DNA of 64,000 nt. Source: Excoecaria cochinchinensis (lineage: Eukaryota; Streptophyta; Magnoliopsida; Malpighiales; Euphorbiaceae). A program made the position numbers and the translations under genes. The DNA lies in the NCBI GenBank assembly GCA_947683425.1, contig CANTUQ010000060.1:1364001-1428000 (forward strand), in the 5' to 3' direction. Shown in pieces: positions 1-12,199 of this stretch. A model generated the notes under the pieces. That model was not told where the DNA came from and did no database searches. It worked only from the letters and a program-made list of their open reading frames with translations. Numbering within the stretch: position 1 is the stretch's first letter; every line of letters starts with the position of its first letter.

Positions 1-1500
1 AAGTATGTTTATATGCGACTTGGTTATATTTTTCAGATATTTACTGCATCTATTACCTTCATCGCCTTGATTTTTATTATTCTTCAAATTGTCTTCGTTT
101 AACTAACAATTTACCAAAAAAGACAAGTGGATTTTTTAATTTCTATCAGCTGAATTCTTTAAAAGCTTGAAACAATACAAACAAGAACAGTAATACACCA
201 AGGCAGCTCTTAGTCTAAATTCGAAGGAACAAGTATGCTTCAAGTTTATTACAACTCTTACGTGCATTTTTGCAAGTACATTTCTCTCTCAAGTACATTT
301 TTATTGCACTTCTATACATATCTCTCAATTGAAGTTAATATAATTTTATTATTTATTTTGTGAAATTCAATATAATTCTGTTAGCTAAATTTTGGCACGT
401 GCAATACAAATCTATTCTCAAAATAGAGAGCACAAACTTATGCAGCTAATCAATTGCCTCGCGCAAGTATTCTTACTAAATTCGCATTTTTATGCTACAC
501 ATATGCTAACTTGTTCGCCCGTGAGACAGAAGTCAAATTGAAACTTTTTGCAGGTTTGAAAATTAGCTGTCATCACATAAAATAAAATGAGTTTTCACTA
601 AGCTTGGTTTAAAGGGGGAAGAACAAAGTAGGCAATTTTAAGCTTCAAAAAATGCCAAAGATACAAGACATTCTATTTAAGCTCTACTTCTTTTACAGCT
701 CATGCAACCAGTAGGTAATGTAAACTCTACAACATGATGCAGATTTATTTGCTCATTCTAGATATACGCTAATCGGGTTATGCAGATTTATTCGCGCATT
801 CTACCTACAGTGCAGTTTATTTTGAATTTGAAACTATATTACTAGTATCCTATTGCAAACACGGCAGGTTCGCCACGAGCACTTGGTTTCATTATTAGCT
901 CACTCAGGCAGTTACGCCTTAAGAGCATCTATCTCATTGTTAGTTCGCTCAATTAGGCAAGTTCGCCATTCGAGCATGAAGTTTCGGCATTTTTGCCATT
1001 GAGCAACCGATTCAATACTACCGCCGACAGGGCGTACATTCAATACTACCGCCGACAGGGCATACATTCAATGCTACCGCCGACAAAGCGTATATTCAAC
1101 ACTACCGCCGACAGGGCGTACATTCAATACTACCGCCGATAAAGCGTACATTCAATACTACCGCCGACAGGGCGTACATCCTCATACTCAGCATTGAGCA
1201 CATTTTTAACACTTACTCGGCTATAATGCCATCAAGCAAAATACAAGTTGGCCTATTCATCTGGACACACATCGTCCAGCCAAGACCAGTCCATATCCGG
1301 ACATCGCTGTTTAACAGCATCAGACAGCTTCTGACTAAAAGCAAGGCACTTCTCAGCAGCTAAACCTGTTGCTCTCTTCTAGCTCGGAACACCACATTCC
1401 AAGCTCAGTTTTTCTTTACCTAGTTCGGTCTCAGCGGCCTGGTGTTTTTTCTTTTCCTACCCGAATACTGACATAAATGTCATATACTGGAGGGGGGACT
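1..1500 (+). mobile_element. probable 3' internal region of an LTR retrotransposon (left end outside window)
   Basis: No convincing coding sequence is visible. The region leads into a purine run at 1490-1499 (GAGGGGGGAC), which looks like a polypurine tract, followed by a TG...CA-bounded LTR at 1503. It also holds a 28-bp tandem array at 1011-1178. Non-coding 3' internal regions with tandem repeats are common in plant Ty3-type elements, so I read this as the untranslated tail of such an element. The family is not identified and the boundary lies outside the window. Confidence 0.45.
1011..1178. repeat. 28-bp direct tandem repeat, six copies
   Basis: Copies start at 1011, 1039, 1067, 1095, 1123 and 1151, an exact 28-bp period. 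The core is TTCAATACTACCGCCGACAG followed by GGCGTACA, with single-base differences between copies (CAGGG versus TAAAG or CAAAG). There are no unique spacers. The array lies upstream of a polypurine tract and LTR, so it most likely belongs to a retrotransposon tail. Confidence 0.9.
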
Positions 1501-1502
1501 TA

Positions 1503-1766
1503 TGATAACTAAATAATTCTAAAAAGGAATATTGCTTAATTTGGGGTATTACCTAAATAGGAACATAAACTCCTATTCAAACGCTACTACACAACTCTAT
1601 AAATAGGCGAAAAATCAGGTATTCTGCTCTCTGAAATTCTCTTTGAATTTTCATTTATTATTCGTCAATTACTGACTTGACCATCGGAGTATTCATAAAT
1701 CTCCACATGTTCTTTATTGTTTCTTGTAGGTAACAGATCACGGGAATTTTCTCGATAATGTTATCA
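1503..1766 (+). mobile_element. short LTR (264 bp), TGATAAC...GTTATCA ends
   Basis: The sequence begins TGATAAC straight after a polypurine-like run and ends GTTATCA, a perfect short inverted repeat of the TG...CA type. A TATA box (TATAAATAG) sits at 1598-1606. The downstream text CTGACTTGACCATCGGAGT at about 1673-1691 resembles the R/U5 region of many plant Ty3 LTRs. It is probably the 3' LTR of the element entering from the left. The target duplication cannot be tested because the other end is outside the window. Confidence 0.55.
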
Positions 1767-2347
1767 CAATCTATGAACCCCAACAAGCCTACAACTTGTC
1801 GCCTTAGCCTACCATCTCAGCACTCACAAACAGAAGAAGAAGTCAGAAACTATTTTGAGACAGCGACGAAAGAGCTGGCTAATGCATCAAACAAGAACTT
1901 TAGACATGGAGATTTTAGCCCTTTCTGCTCCTACCTAGAAATGAAACAATCCAAAACATATGATGTTGATGCTCGTGAGGTTAAGTTTGAGTCAGATCAA
2001 GATCGGGGTTTCAACATGCGAATTCGAGCATGTTCAAGCCTTACAAATATGATTTATGATGTTTGAATTATATTATGTGTCCAAGTTGATAAGTTATAAT
2101 GCAAATAGTTTCATTATTTTTTTAATTAAAATTTGAAACAGCCCATGCATACAAAAGGACACTTCCTTGCTAATCCTTCTCCTTCACTGTTTCCTTGTTA
2201 TGCCTTTGAAATCCAATTGCCTCTTAGGAAACAGCAACAATGCAGTTAGTTACTTGGTAACTATATATACAAGGGCGAATAATAAAACGAGAATTGTTAA
2301 TACGAGTTGGGATTGATAGTTGCAAAATCCAAAACGAGAATTGTTAT
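1767..2347. other. no gene recognised
   Basis: The stretch between the LTR and the next retroelement contains one 102-codon open frame (1758-2066) without recognisable similarity. A short direct repeat (AAACGAGAATTGTTA) occurs near 2284 and 2331. I see nothing else that can be supported. Confidence 0.4.
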
Positions 2348-3143
2348 TGATAAAGCCATTTCTGACTTTATCGGGAGGTACGCCGGGCACTGCATATATT
2401 GTCCGCTTTGGGCCGGAGCCCTCACGGTTTTGTTTCTGGGGCTTTGCCCCAAAAGGCCTATGCAGGGAGAGGGTGTCCATTGCCTTATAAGGGCCACTTC
2501 AACCTCATCTCCAGCCGATGTGGGATTGGATGATAGCATTGCTATCACTATTCCCCCTCCCGAAGAGGTCTTCAGGGCGTCTTCGGGCGCTGGCCGCTTG
2601 TCGGGACTGGCCGCTTTGGGCGCTACCGATCGGGCGCTGGCCCTCGTACCCCTCGTCTCTCAACGAAAGCACCAAATGATAAAATCAAAAACGTCTTTAT
2701 CTGTAGAAGAGAAGGCAATCCGATCGGATGAGAAAACCTGCAATAAGAAGAGTCCGGTCGGACCAGGCGTGAGCACTCCGAAACTTAAGTTAGTAGCTTA
2801 GAGAGAGAATATGCTTTTAGAGAGAGAGTGTCTTGGATTCAATACCTAGAGCCATCGTTGGCTGGCCTATTTATATGAGATAGTTGAGGGACAATTGAGT
2901 GCCTGGGGTGTGATTACTGGCTGTCAGAGTAGGTATTCGGCGACATGACAAGGAGCAGATAGTAGGCATGGGCGCTGGCTTGTGTCAGGCGGCTGATGGG
3001 ACTGGCGGTCACATCAGCCGATCGGGCTTGTGCGCTGCCTAGGAGCTCGTGTCTGCTACCTTTGGTTGATAGGTCTTGGGCCTTGCCAGTTAAGTGGGCC
3101 GGCCTGATGGATCTAATAGCAAATGATATTTGCTGTGTTATCA
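2348..3143 (-). mobile_element. internally deleted LTR retroelement, minus orientation, 5-bp TSD
   Basis: The element is bounded by TGATAA...TTATCA ends and flanked by the 5-bp duplication GTTAT at 2343-2347 and 3144-3148. Read on the minus strand, a full LTR runs from 3143 to 2677, with a TATA box near 2868. A short interior follows, opening TTTGGTGCTTTCGTTGAGAG. The last part repeats only the LTR's 3' tip (GATAAAGTC...GGCTTTATCA, about 2375 to 2348). The interior carries a segment containing CCCACATCGGCTGG, a motif I associate with dispersed plant repeats. The LTR is clearly related to the solo LTR at 25546-26032: both share GGCAAGGCCCAAGACC and AGGAGCTCGTG/GGAGCTCCTAGGCAGCGCAC-type stretches. 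No protein domain remains. Confidence 0.8.
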
Positions 3144-3244
3144 GTTATAGTTGCGGGGAATTCATATTTTAATTACTTGCAAAATTCCAACTTCCCTCAA
3201 AATCCAAACTTCAAACATTCTCAATTTTCAATAAAAATAACTCT

Positions 3245-3626
3245 AAAAATTGAAATATTATACCTTTTATCCAATCCTAAAATTAAATTGCAAAATTAAA
3301 AATAATTATTTAACAAATATATTAATTTTTTTAATAAACAAAAAAAGTCATGAGAACCACAAATGAAACTCATCATTAAAGCATATCCAATAGGAGTTCC
3401 AAGTCCCATTTTTTAAGGGTCTACTTTAGTCACATTACACAAACTGAAACTCATAAAAAAAAAAAAAAAATTCCCTTCTTAACTAGTGAGTCTCATTTGT
3501 GGTTTCACAAAAATTTTTTTTATAACAAAGTTAACATATTTATTAAATAATTTTAATAATAATTTTGCATTATGCAATTCCATTTTCGGTCTTGATTAAA
3601 AATATATATATAATATTTAAATTTCT
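3245..3626. mobile_element. foldback MITE candidate
   Basis: The left part (about 3245-3380, including GAACCACAAATGAAACTCAT) is repeated inverted on the right (about 3480-3626, including GAGTCTCATTTGTGGTTTCAC), giving arms of about 130 bp with gaps around a short centre. It has no coding capacity. Exact ends and target duplication could not be fixed by eye. Confidence 0.6.
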
Positions 3627-3813
3627 CTTTTTTAAAAAAAATAATTTTCACAAATAAAATTGCAAAATCTACTTATTCCTAATTTAAAAAAAAAAATTAA
3701 ATATAGCGAAATTGGTGACCAATTCTCTCCAACGGGAAATGGCACTGGGGATGTCCCACTTGCTGACACAAGAGGAACAAAAGGATCCCCATTATACATG
3801 CACTTGCTGACAC

Positions 3814-4536
3814 TAGGGGTGTACACAGTTCGGTCCAGTTCGGTCCTTTACAAATCTCCGTATTGTATTGAAATTTCGGTTCTTATAAATTTCGGTACAG
3901 TTCGGTTCTTATTAATTTCGGTACAGTTCAGTACGGTTCTTATAATTTTCAGTACAGTTCAGTTCGGTTATTCGGTTTTTTCGGTACAAAACAAAACAAG
4001 ACAATACAATACGGTATTTCGGATAATTTAATATTTTTAAAAATTTACAATATAATTATACACAATAATAAATACAAATATAATTAAAATATCTCAACAA
4101 GTACATATAATTTTGCATTCAATTTTAAAAAAATATTTCAATTTATCTCTCTTCTTTATGAAAAAAGAAAAACATATTTTAACAATAGTCACTTTAAATG
4201 AAATTTTAAATTCGAGATAAATTAATTCAATAAATTTCGTAAAATCATAATATTTAATAAAATTAATTGGTAATTCATCTCTAATGATCATACTAATTAA
4301 AGCTTATGTACAAGGCTATTGATCAAATTTTTAACTAACTAATAACATACTATTAACGAATACCATTGTGTGTGACTTATTCTTACTTTTAGATGTAGCC
4401 GCGGAAATGACAGTGGCAGCGACGAGAAGAAGGGAATGCAAGTATAAGTTAAAACCAACGGAAAAGATAGAAAAAATTGTGAGGCTTGACATGATTTCGA
4501 GACATGCACGATTTAGAGTTTTTTTTAATTTATTTT

Positions 4537-4572
<36 letters not shown>

Positions 4573-6787
4573 CGGTCGGATTCTGAAGCAGCAAAAATAA
4601 CTCAAAATGAAAGAATTTTATTCGAAGTTGAAAAGTCCCCTCCAAACTAAGATAACAAACAATTTATATGAAAAAAATAAAAAAATTACAATAATACCCC
4701 TAAAACTTCAAATTGAAAAACGAAAGCTCAAACTTTATTTTTGAGGCACGAAATGGACTGTTACGGGAGACTACAATTTATAAAAGTCAACCGGCTTGAA
4801 ATGAGCTTTCCGGAAATATATAATAATAAGCAAACGGACACTTATAGCAAAAGTTATAACAAAAACAATAATTAATAATGATTGGCCCGTTTAACTCGCT
4901 CCAAATACTGAAAACCCAACTTATCCGCATTAGATTCCCTCCAAATATTTCAATTCCCTCCAAATATTAACATTTCCCTCCAAAACTTAAAATAAAAAAT
5001 ATTTCTACTAAAATTTTTCAAATTTTATTCTTAATTTGCTCTAAAAAAATTTAATTAATAAGATAATTATATACTTATATAATTATATTATATATTATTT
5101 AATAAAATTTTATTAATATAATAATTGTATATAATTATATTATTAAAATATATTTTCAATTACTCTCATAAATATTGTGCTAAATACAGATGAGTATTAG
5201 TTGAGTAACGATAAAAATAAAAGAAATTAAAATTTTATTATAAATAATTATATATAATTTTATTTTTAATTTACATATTCATATAGGTATTGTGATATAA
5301 ATATATGAGTATTAGTCGAGTGACACTAAAAACAAATGAAATTAATTGATAAAATAATTATATAATAAATTATTCATTTATATATAATTAAATTATTAAA
5401 ATAAATCAATTATTTAAATATATATTGTGTCAAAATAGATAATTACTAATTGAGTGATACTAAATATAAATGAAATTAATTGATAAGGTAAGTATATATA
5501 CAACATCGGCTGATTATATGGTTAAAATCCATCCATATATATTATTTTGGCTCAGTTATTATATTCAATTTTATTAAATTTGGCTTAATAGTTAAAAGAT
5601 TATAAATTAATATTATAGTTAATAACTATAAGGGTGAATGTAAAAGTAGCATTAAAAGTAAATAAAATTAATTGGTAAAGTGATTGTATATATAAATATT
5701 TGTAAAAAAAATAAGTAGTGGTTGAGTGACATTAAAGTTAAATTAAATTAAATACGAATTAGTAAAATTTAATTATATATAATTAAATTGTTAAGTTAAA
5801 ACTCAATTACTCATATATGTATTGTGTCAAAATAGATAAGTATTAGTTGAGTGATACTAAAAACAAATGAAATTAATTGGTAAGGTGATTATATATTTAT
5901 ATAATTATATGAATTGAATTGGTAAATTTCATTATATATAATTATATTATTAATTTATATACTCAATTATTCATACAGGTATTGTACAAAAAATATATAT
6001 GAGTACTAGTTGAGTGATACTAAGAATAAATGAAATTAATTAGTAAGGTGATTACATACTTATATAGTTATATTAATTAGTAAAATTCAATTATATATAA
6101 TTAAATTATTGACTTACAATAGATAAATACTAGTTGAGCGATATTAAAAGTAAATAAAATTAATTGGTAAGATAATTATATACTAATATAATTATATTAA
6201 TTAGTAAAATTTCATTGATATAAAACTTATATTTGTGTGTGTATATAAATATTTGTATAAAATGAAAAATTATGTAGTAGTTGAGTAACACTAAGTGTAA
6301 ATTAAATTAAATACAAGTTATTTTAATTGGACATTCATATAGATATGATAATTAAATTTATCTTATTAATAATAAAAATATTATTTTAATTTATTAACTA
6401 TTTATTATATTAATTTTATACATTAAAATATTTAATACAAATAATTATAAAAGTTTCAAAAGAATACAAATAATTATGAAGTTAAATTTATATAATAACG
6501 ATATAATAGAAATTATAAATAATATTTATATATAAATTACTAATATTATATATAATAATTAATAAATATCGGTTATTTCGGTTCAATTCAGTACAGAACA
6601 GTTCGGTACGGTTCAATACGGTTCTCGATTCGGTTCCAGTACAATTCGGTTCGGTTCTAATAAAAAAGTCAACAGTACAATTCGGTTCAGTTCTAGTAAA
6701 AAAAGTCAACGGTACAATTCGGTTCTGGATCTTTTTCTTCGGTATTTCGGTTCGGTACAGGAAGATCCAGAACCGTGTACACCCCTA
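3814..6787. mobile_element. hAT-like non-autonomous element A, 8-bp TSD
   Basis: The ends are TAGGGGTGTACAC and its exact reverse complement GTGTACACCCCTA. They are flanked by a perfect 8-bp duplication GCTGACAC at 3806-3813 and 6788-6795, as expected for the hAT superfamily. Both subterminal regions (about 3827-4020 and 6570-6770) are packed with TTCGGT/ACCGAA-type repeats, candidate transposase-binding sites. No transposase domain is visible. The interior is extremely AT-rich and contains a degenerate tandem array (5192-6310) and an (AT)n tract near 4540-4568. Its right three quarters recur, inverted, at 60842-63135. Confidence 0.85.
5192..6310. repeat. degenerate tandem array inside hAT element A
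   Basis: A unit resembling TTAGTTGAGTGATACTAAAA, continuing ACAAATGAAATTAATTGGTAAGGTGATTA, recurs near 5192, 5307, 5441, 5714, 5840, 6001, 6129 and 6274, mostly 115-170 bp apart and often preceded by TATTGTGTCAAAATAGAT-like sequence. Copies are diverged. The same array appears in reverse orientation at about 61330-62480 in element E. Confidence 0.7.
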
Positions 6788-7088
6788 GCTGACACTTCTA
6801 TTTATTTAAATCTGCAAATTAAGCCTCCGAATAAAAATTTATTGAAATGTTTCTTTTTTATTGAAATTTATTTTTAAAAAAAATGCATATGCAACTTCAT
6901 CACAAGATGTGTTTAATATACAGAAAGTTGATGGCTTCAACTGCAATTGAAAATTCCCAAAACTGAAACTGGAAACTCATTTCCATATTTTTACTGTTTA
7001 TTTTTCACTTTTTTTTTTCTTTACTTCATATTTACTTGAAAATTTAAAACCGCCAAAAAAAAAATACACATATACAACAGCTATTTCT

Positions 7089-10000
7089 TCACAATTCAGC
7101 ACACCAAACCTCACGGAGGAGTTCGTATCTTGCGTTTGTTACTACATAATTTGCATGTTCCATGGGCTTTCCATTTCCATTGGGTACAGTCGTTGGAGAT
7201 GAGGGCAATTTTTCGATAATAGATGTGAGAGGAGAATCCAATTCTTCCAGTTCTTCATCACTTGTATATCCTTTCCTCTGCACAGCAGATATATTTCTTG
7301 ACAGCTGATAATGAGAGCTCCTGCCTATTTCTGCAACTTTTTCAGCCACATCTGCAGAGGAAGGTGCATTGTACACAACTGGGGCAGCTGTGTAAGGGAA
7401 GTTTCTTGAGGAATCTCCCACAATACTCTAGAATAAGGAATGAAAATACAAAATCAATTATCTAATTCTTGAAGTGGCCAAGTATTTCTTTAGACAGCTT
7501 ATTGCACCAGTTCTTCTTTCAGAGTTAAATGTTAAAAAATGAGAACAAATTGAAAGGAAAGTAAAATCATACCTCAGCATTTAGGGCCTCCAATACATCT
7601 CCAGGGACAGCATCTGGACAGAACTCGTCAGGAGTAAAGTTGCAAAGAATCCGTTTAACTAATGGGAGACTAATTGATGGACACACCTTTGAAACATTAA
7701 AAGGCAGAAGTCAGCAAATCAGCAGTCCAACTTTGAGAAGAACAGAAAGTGAGAGTTTTCAAAAAGGCATGCTATGCTCAAAAAATCAACCTCTTTTCGG
7801 ACTGTTCGGTCTGTAAGCATGTCTTTTGGAAGCATCAGAAGATCACTTAATTCATTAAGAAGGTAGAAGGCTTTAGGTTCACCACTGCGTCTGTCACCAT
7901 CATCACTGCTGTGCTCATCTTCTTTCAGGGAATCATCAGCATCGATGCCAAACATATCTGTAAGCCATCTGGACCAGGTACCAACCTACATTTAAAGTAA
8001 ATTCTCATGTTTTGGCACTATTAAAAGAGCACAGAAAAAAAAAAAAAAAAAAAAAAAAAAGCAAATCCTAACTATATTTGCTCAAACATAACTATTTCCA
8101 CAGGCATATCTTTCTGATTGCATCAACTATCCTAGCAGAGATGTGTACTTCAGAAGTTTGGCATTTACATCACTTTTTGGCCCAGAGTGAAGGGAAAGAT
8201 TAATCATAATATTTACTTTGTCAAGCCTATGCAGATGGATAGACCAGACTCTATTACTTTTTGGCAATATGAATACATACAGAATTTTTCAGTTGTGCAC
8301 CAGAACCAAAGCTCAAGTCCCCAGCTGGTATAGGCAGAACTTTTGAATCTACAATAGGATCTGATACGGGGTCAGTTGGGATCTCATGTGCCGATTCACG
8401 CAGAATAGCATTGAACATTGCCACATCTAGTCTGGCAACACACTGTTCCATAACCTGATCAAGAAATCATATCTAATCAACAAAGGAAGCAAAGACCTGA
8501 TAAGAAAGCTGAAGTGGACTACCTGCTAAAAGACTTATTAACTGTGAGGTAGCCTGGGACTTGTTTATAATGCTAATGTCAGTACACCCACAAAAAAAAT
8601 TGAAGGTACAGTAAAATAGAGATGTAATATGGAAAAATATATGTACCATTCTTGCTATGATGGGCAAGCAACCACACTCATGCCCTCCTGCTCTAACAGG
8701 GCATAGTCGTTGAAAGGCATCTCGAAATGCATTCTTCCATAGGTTTATAGAAAAGCTACCTTGCTGCTGATCACCCAGGGCTGGTCCTAACAACCTTCCA
8801 AATATTTTATTGGAGGACAAATTCCCACTTGGAGATTGCATGTGTGGAGTCAAAGCCTGAAAAGATAACAGCATAAAAATTCTTCAGGATTAACTACAGC
8901 AATAATTTTTACTAATTCTTTCTCATAACATTAATGAGGAAAACTAATTGGCACATTGCAACCACATAAAGTCAGGGCCTCGAATCTAGTTTTACCAAAA
9001 AAATGTTGGGGACAGTTTTATTTGATTACTTTTATTAGATGACTACCATGCACTAATCATAAGCATTAAGATAAATATATAGAATTTAATAGTAGCCTAC
9101 TGTTCTTACCTGCCACCAAACTGACTCGACTATTCGAGAAAATAACCACGATTCAACTTTTTCTAATGCAAAAGAGTATGTCCCTGTCTCCTGCCAATCA
9201 TCTACAAGCTGGAAAAAACCATTTAGTAGCTTACTTCCAGAATTACCCTTCCATTTCAATGTTGATGACTTTCCACCGTTTTTCTTGCTGCCCCCATTGG
9301 TCTCAGCAAACCTAGTGAATGGACTAGAGTGACGCGAACTGCCAAATGCCTGAGAAATAATCTCCCTCAGCACAATGGTGTTTGACAACCAGAAGCTCAA
9401 CCTTAAAATACAGAAGGAATACTAGTTTAGTATAACAAAAAGAGGAAGCAATAGATGGTATAGTTTTTACGAAAAACACATGCAACCATTTCACTTGCCT
9501 TGGAACATCATTACCACAAGACTTGGCAATCAAAACAAGTCCTGACACAGTATTTTTAGCAATTGTAGCTCGCCTATCTTGAGTCCAATGCTTACAGGCA
9601 TGAATGTAGAGTCTAGAAAGGCGCCGGGCAGGAGTGTGGACCTTATGCGCCGAGCTGCCATGTTCAGGTACAACAGAATATAGTGAAATTTCAAGAGCAG
9701 CAACTTCTCTGAGCTCCTCTTCAAGTTTTACAATTCTTGTTTCCATCTCATCGATTTTGTGAGCTAAAACTGTCTCATCCTCATGTTCACCATTCTCTTC
9801 GGCATCAGCAGTTTCATTGTCACTTGCAATACTCCGAGTACCATTTGAGGTCTCATCCAAAGCATCTATTTCTTTAACATTTTCAACCGGCTTATCATCA
9901 GCTGCTTCAGACGGCTCTGAAGAAGGTTTAGTGGAGTTTTTCATATCCTTAAAATTTTTATCTAAGGAACCACCAGACTTAGGCGGCCCCTTATTTGGTT

Positions 10001-10559
10001 TTGAAGGTTTCTTAGGAGTGCTTTTTGCAGCTTTAGGTTGTGATTTACTAGTTGCACTATCAGAATTCATTCTTGATTTACCAGAATTTTCTGAGGAGTC
10101 CTTGTTGTTAACTCTCTTGGGCACTCTTGCAACTCTTTCTGCTCTTTCATCATCAGCGATCAAAGAATCACCTTGAGATGATACTGAATCTTTTATTGTA
10201 TCAGTATCCGATTCTTCTTCCTTTCCCTGCTTAGATTCTTTCTCTAAATCGTCTACGGTCACATTCCTCTCAACTTTCTCAGACATGGCATTGGCTTTAG
10301 GATCTCGAGGTGTCTCCTCCAACCTGTTGACATTATCATCCACATAATGTATAACCAAGTTTTCATAAACTTCAGGGGGCTCTGAACCCGTGTTCAAATC
10401 ACTTACTAAAACACTGGTGTCTGATTTGGCATGTAAAGATTTAGATTCAGTTTCCTTTCCAGTCAAAGTTTGATGTTGTTTGCGGTCCCTCTTTTCAGTT
10501 TTTCCTGAGCGTTTTGATTGGCTATTATTTGGAGTTCTCCTCTTGTCAGTCTCTTTCAT
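7089..10559 (-). CDS. gar2-related / DIL-domain-like protein, seven coding exons
   Basis: Coding exons on the minus strand are 10559-9499, 9401-9110, 8856-8647, 8454-8281, 7985-7791, 7686-7573 and 7427-7089, giving 794 residues with every junction in frame. Residues 1-260 are Lys/Ser/Glu-rich and probably disordered. Residues 262-290 form a short coiled coil with the family signature EELREVAALE. The following text (SLYSVVPEHGSS, ARRLSRLYIHACKHW, SCGNDVPR then LSFWLSN) is typical of plant proteins annotated 'nucleolar protein gar2-related' (Arabidopsis At2g42320 and At3g57780) and of the wider group with a myosin-V-like DIL region. The biochemical role is unknown; the gar2 name reflects acidic/basic composition, not proven nucleolar function. 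Intron 1 (9402-9498) uses a GC donor (AG|GCAAGT). The introns after exons 2-6 are phase 0. Confidence is high for the structure and low for function. Confidence 0.88.
8038..8060. repeat. poly(A)/(T) tract in intron
   Basis: A homopurine A run of more than 20 bases lies within the intron between exons 4 and 5 of the gar2-related gene; on the transcribed strand it is poly(T). It is probably a length-variable simple repeat. Confidence 0.9.
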
Positions 10560-10574
10560 ACTTCAATTTTTTCA

Positions 10575-12180
10575 CCTCTTCCAAACAAAATCAAATGAAC
10601 TATAAAATGCAGACAATATCTTTATATAACTCTATAAAATGCAAAGGCTTGATGCACTATATCATGAAATTGCACCTGCACATCAAGCGCTGCATTCCCC
10701 GACTTCTAACAAGTAGAGCAAACTTATTCTGCTCTTTGCTCTGTTATTCAAAATATGTTAAGAGTAGATCTGCAAGAAGATAGCGGTATCATTAGGTAAA
10801 GAAAGCAGCCCAAACAAAATGAGCCACACTTTCCGTAAGTTTAAGAAAAGAATCCAAGAAAGAGTACAGCATCTAACAATTATTAAACTGTCAATATATG
10901 AAAGAGCTACATCAAGACTAATCACTTAAACTCTTCAAATGAGCAGAACCAATACGAATAGCACATAAAAATAAATATAGAAGAATTAAACAAGAATCAG
11001 AAAAAGAAAACCTAAAAGAAGCAAACGAGGATTTGGCGTGGCCATAGAAGAAAAAATTGGAAATATCATAAAGCCATTTACACAAATGGAAACCCAAAAA
11101 ACAGGGACGTGAGTGGAATGATGAAAATCCGTTCGCGCACAACAGTTGACAATAACCAAAAGTAACACTGTATACACAAAGAAACATTAACTTATTGTCC
11201 GCTACTTATCACTATCTCTACAAATGGAATAAAATCCATGAGAGATCTTTTTGGTGGCAATTGGTAAAAACAAGCGGCAAAGAAGTGTCAAAAGTGAAAA
11301 GGAAAAGGAAAAAAGCGAAAGGTTCCAAGAGGCCAGATTTCACTTCTTACTCCGGGGAAAAGAGTCGAAAAATACAGTATAAACACTCATCGGCCACCGG
11401 AATTCGCAGCCTCTAAAAGATTTTTAAGGCCCATTTAATAAAATGCGGTTGTATGACATTAGTATCAACGAACAGTGATAGTTACCACAACCAGTAAAAC
11501 TGGAGATAAAAAAAAAAGAATATAATATACATAAATCCAGCCAAAAAACATCCAATCTGAATCCGATCTCACTGCTAATCAAATTCGTTAATTCGACTAC
11601 AGCATCTCAATCAGATCGATCGAAAGATTATCGTTCCAGAAATAAACAAATATCAAACCACTGCCGAAGTAAGCTAAATTCAAGAATCAAACACAAGAAA
11701 CAAGAAAAATCACGAGGAAGCAAAAATCAAAAGCAAAGAAAAACAATACTTCAAGCTTAAAAACAAACCTTAAGCAGATTTTAAGAAATGCTAACAAAAA
11801 TAGGAGAACAACACAAGACAAACTGCCAGTGCACAAAATCCAGAATACAGAAAGCGAAAGCACAAAACATAAAGAGAAAATCAAATCTAATATACAATAA
11901 AAGAAAGGAAGGGGCAAAGGTTGGAGTCCTCAGATCACACACAGTTCTCAGAAAAAAGCCAAAGAAAATGCGGTACGTTTCGAGTTGTCAAATTCAATAG
12001 CAGAGAAACAAAACGACAAAAGAATACGAAACAGACGAAATAAATGAGGAACTTACTGCAGCTTTTCTTGCTCTACTTCCAACACCGTGAAAAAGAAGCT
12101 TCTCAAATCGACGTCGCTTTATTTCTTTCTTTCTCTGTCTAAAACGAGTGGTGGAGCGAGAGTTTATGGCGGAGGTGAGA
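10575..12180 (-). promoter_or_regulatory. 5' leader with large intron and promoter-proximal region of the gar2-related gene
   Basis: Immediately upstream of the ATG at 10559 there is a plausible acceptor (TTTGGAAG|AG at about 10578). A strong donor (TGCA|GTAAGT) ends a probable non-coding exon at 12057. That exon is pyrimidine-rich on the minus strand (about 12057-12140), like many plant leader exons. The intervening 1.5 kb would be a leader intron. The sequence near 12160-12300 would be the core promoter, and no clear TATA box was picked out. Splicing is inferred, not shown. Confidence 0.5.
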
Positions 12181-12199
12181 AGTGCGGGAAGATGGCATT

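Noticed and set aside
1011..1178. Regular 28-bp repeats that superficially recall a CRISPR array
   Set aside because: The copies are directly adjacent with no spacers, and the window is plant nuclear DNA.
1758..2066. 102-codon open frame just after the LTR
   Set aside because: It overlaps the LTR 3' edge, shows no recognisable domain, and has no neighbours or splice signals that would make it a gene; it might be retroelement or host-flank noise.
2250..2801. Open frames on both strands, up to 164 codons
   Set aside because: They lie in the GC-richer interior and LTR of the retroelement remnant bounded by the GTTAT duplication; none resembles a protein family.
6488..6709. A 73-codon frame (minus) and a similar 80-codon frame at 60899-61141 (plus) encoding TRTEPNCT-like repeats
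   Set aside because: They look conserved only because they sit in the subterminal TTCGGT repeats of hAT copies A and E; the sequence is repeat-driven, not protein-driven.
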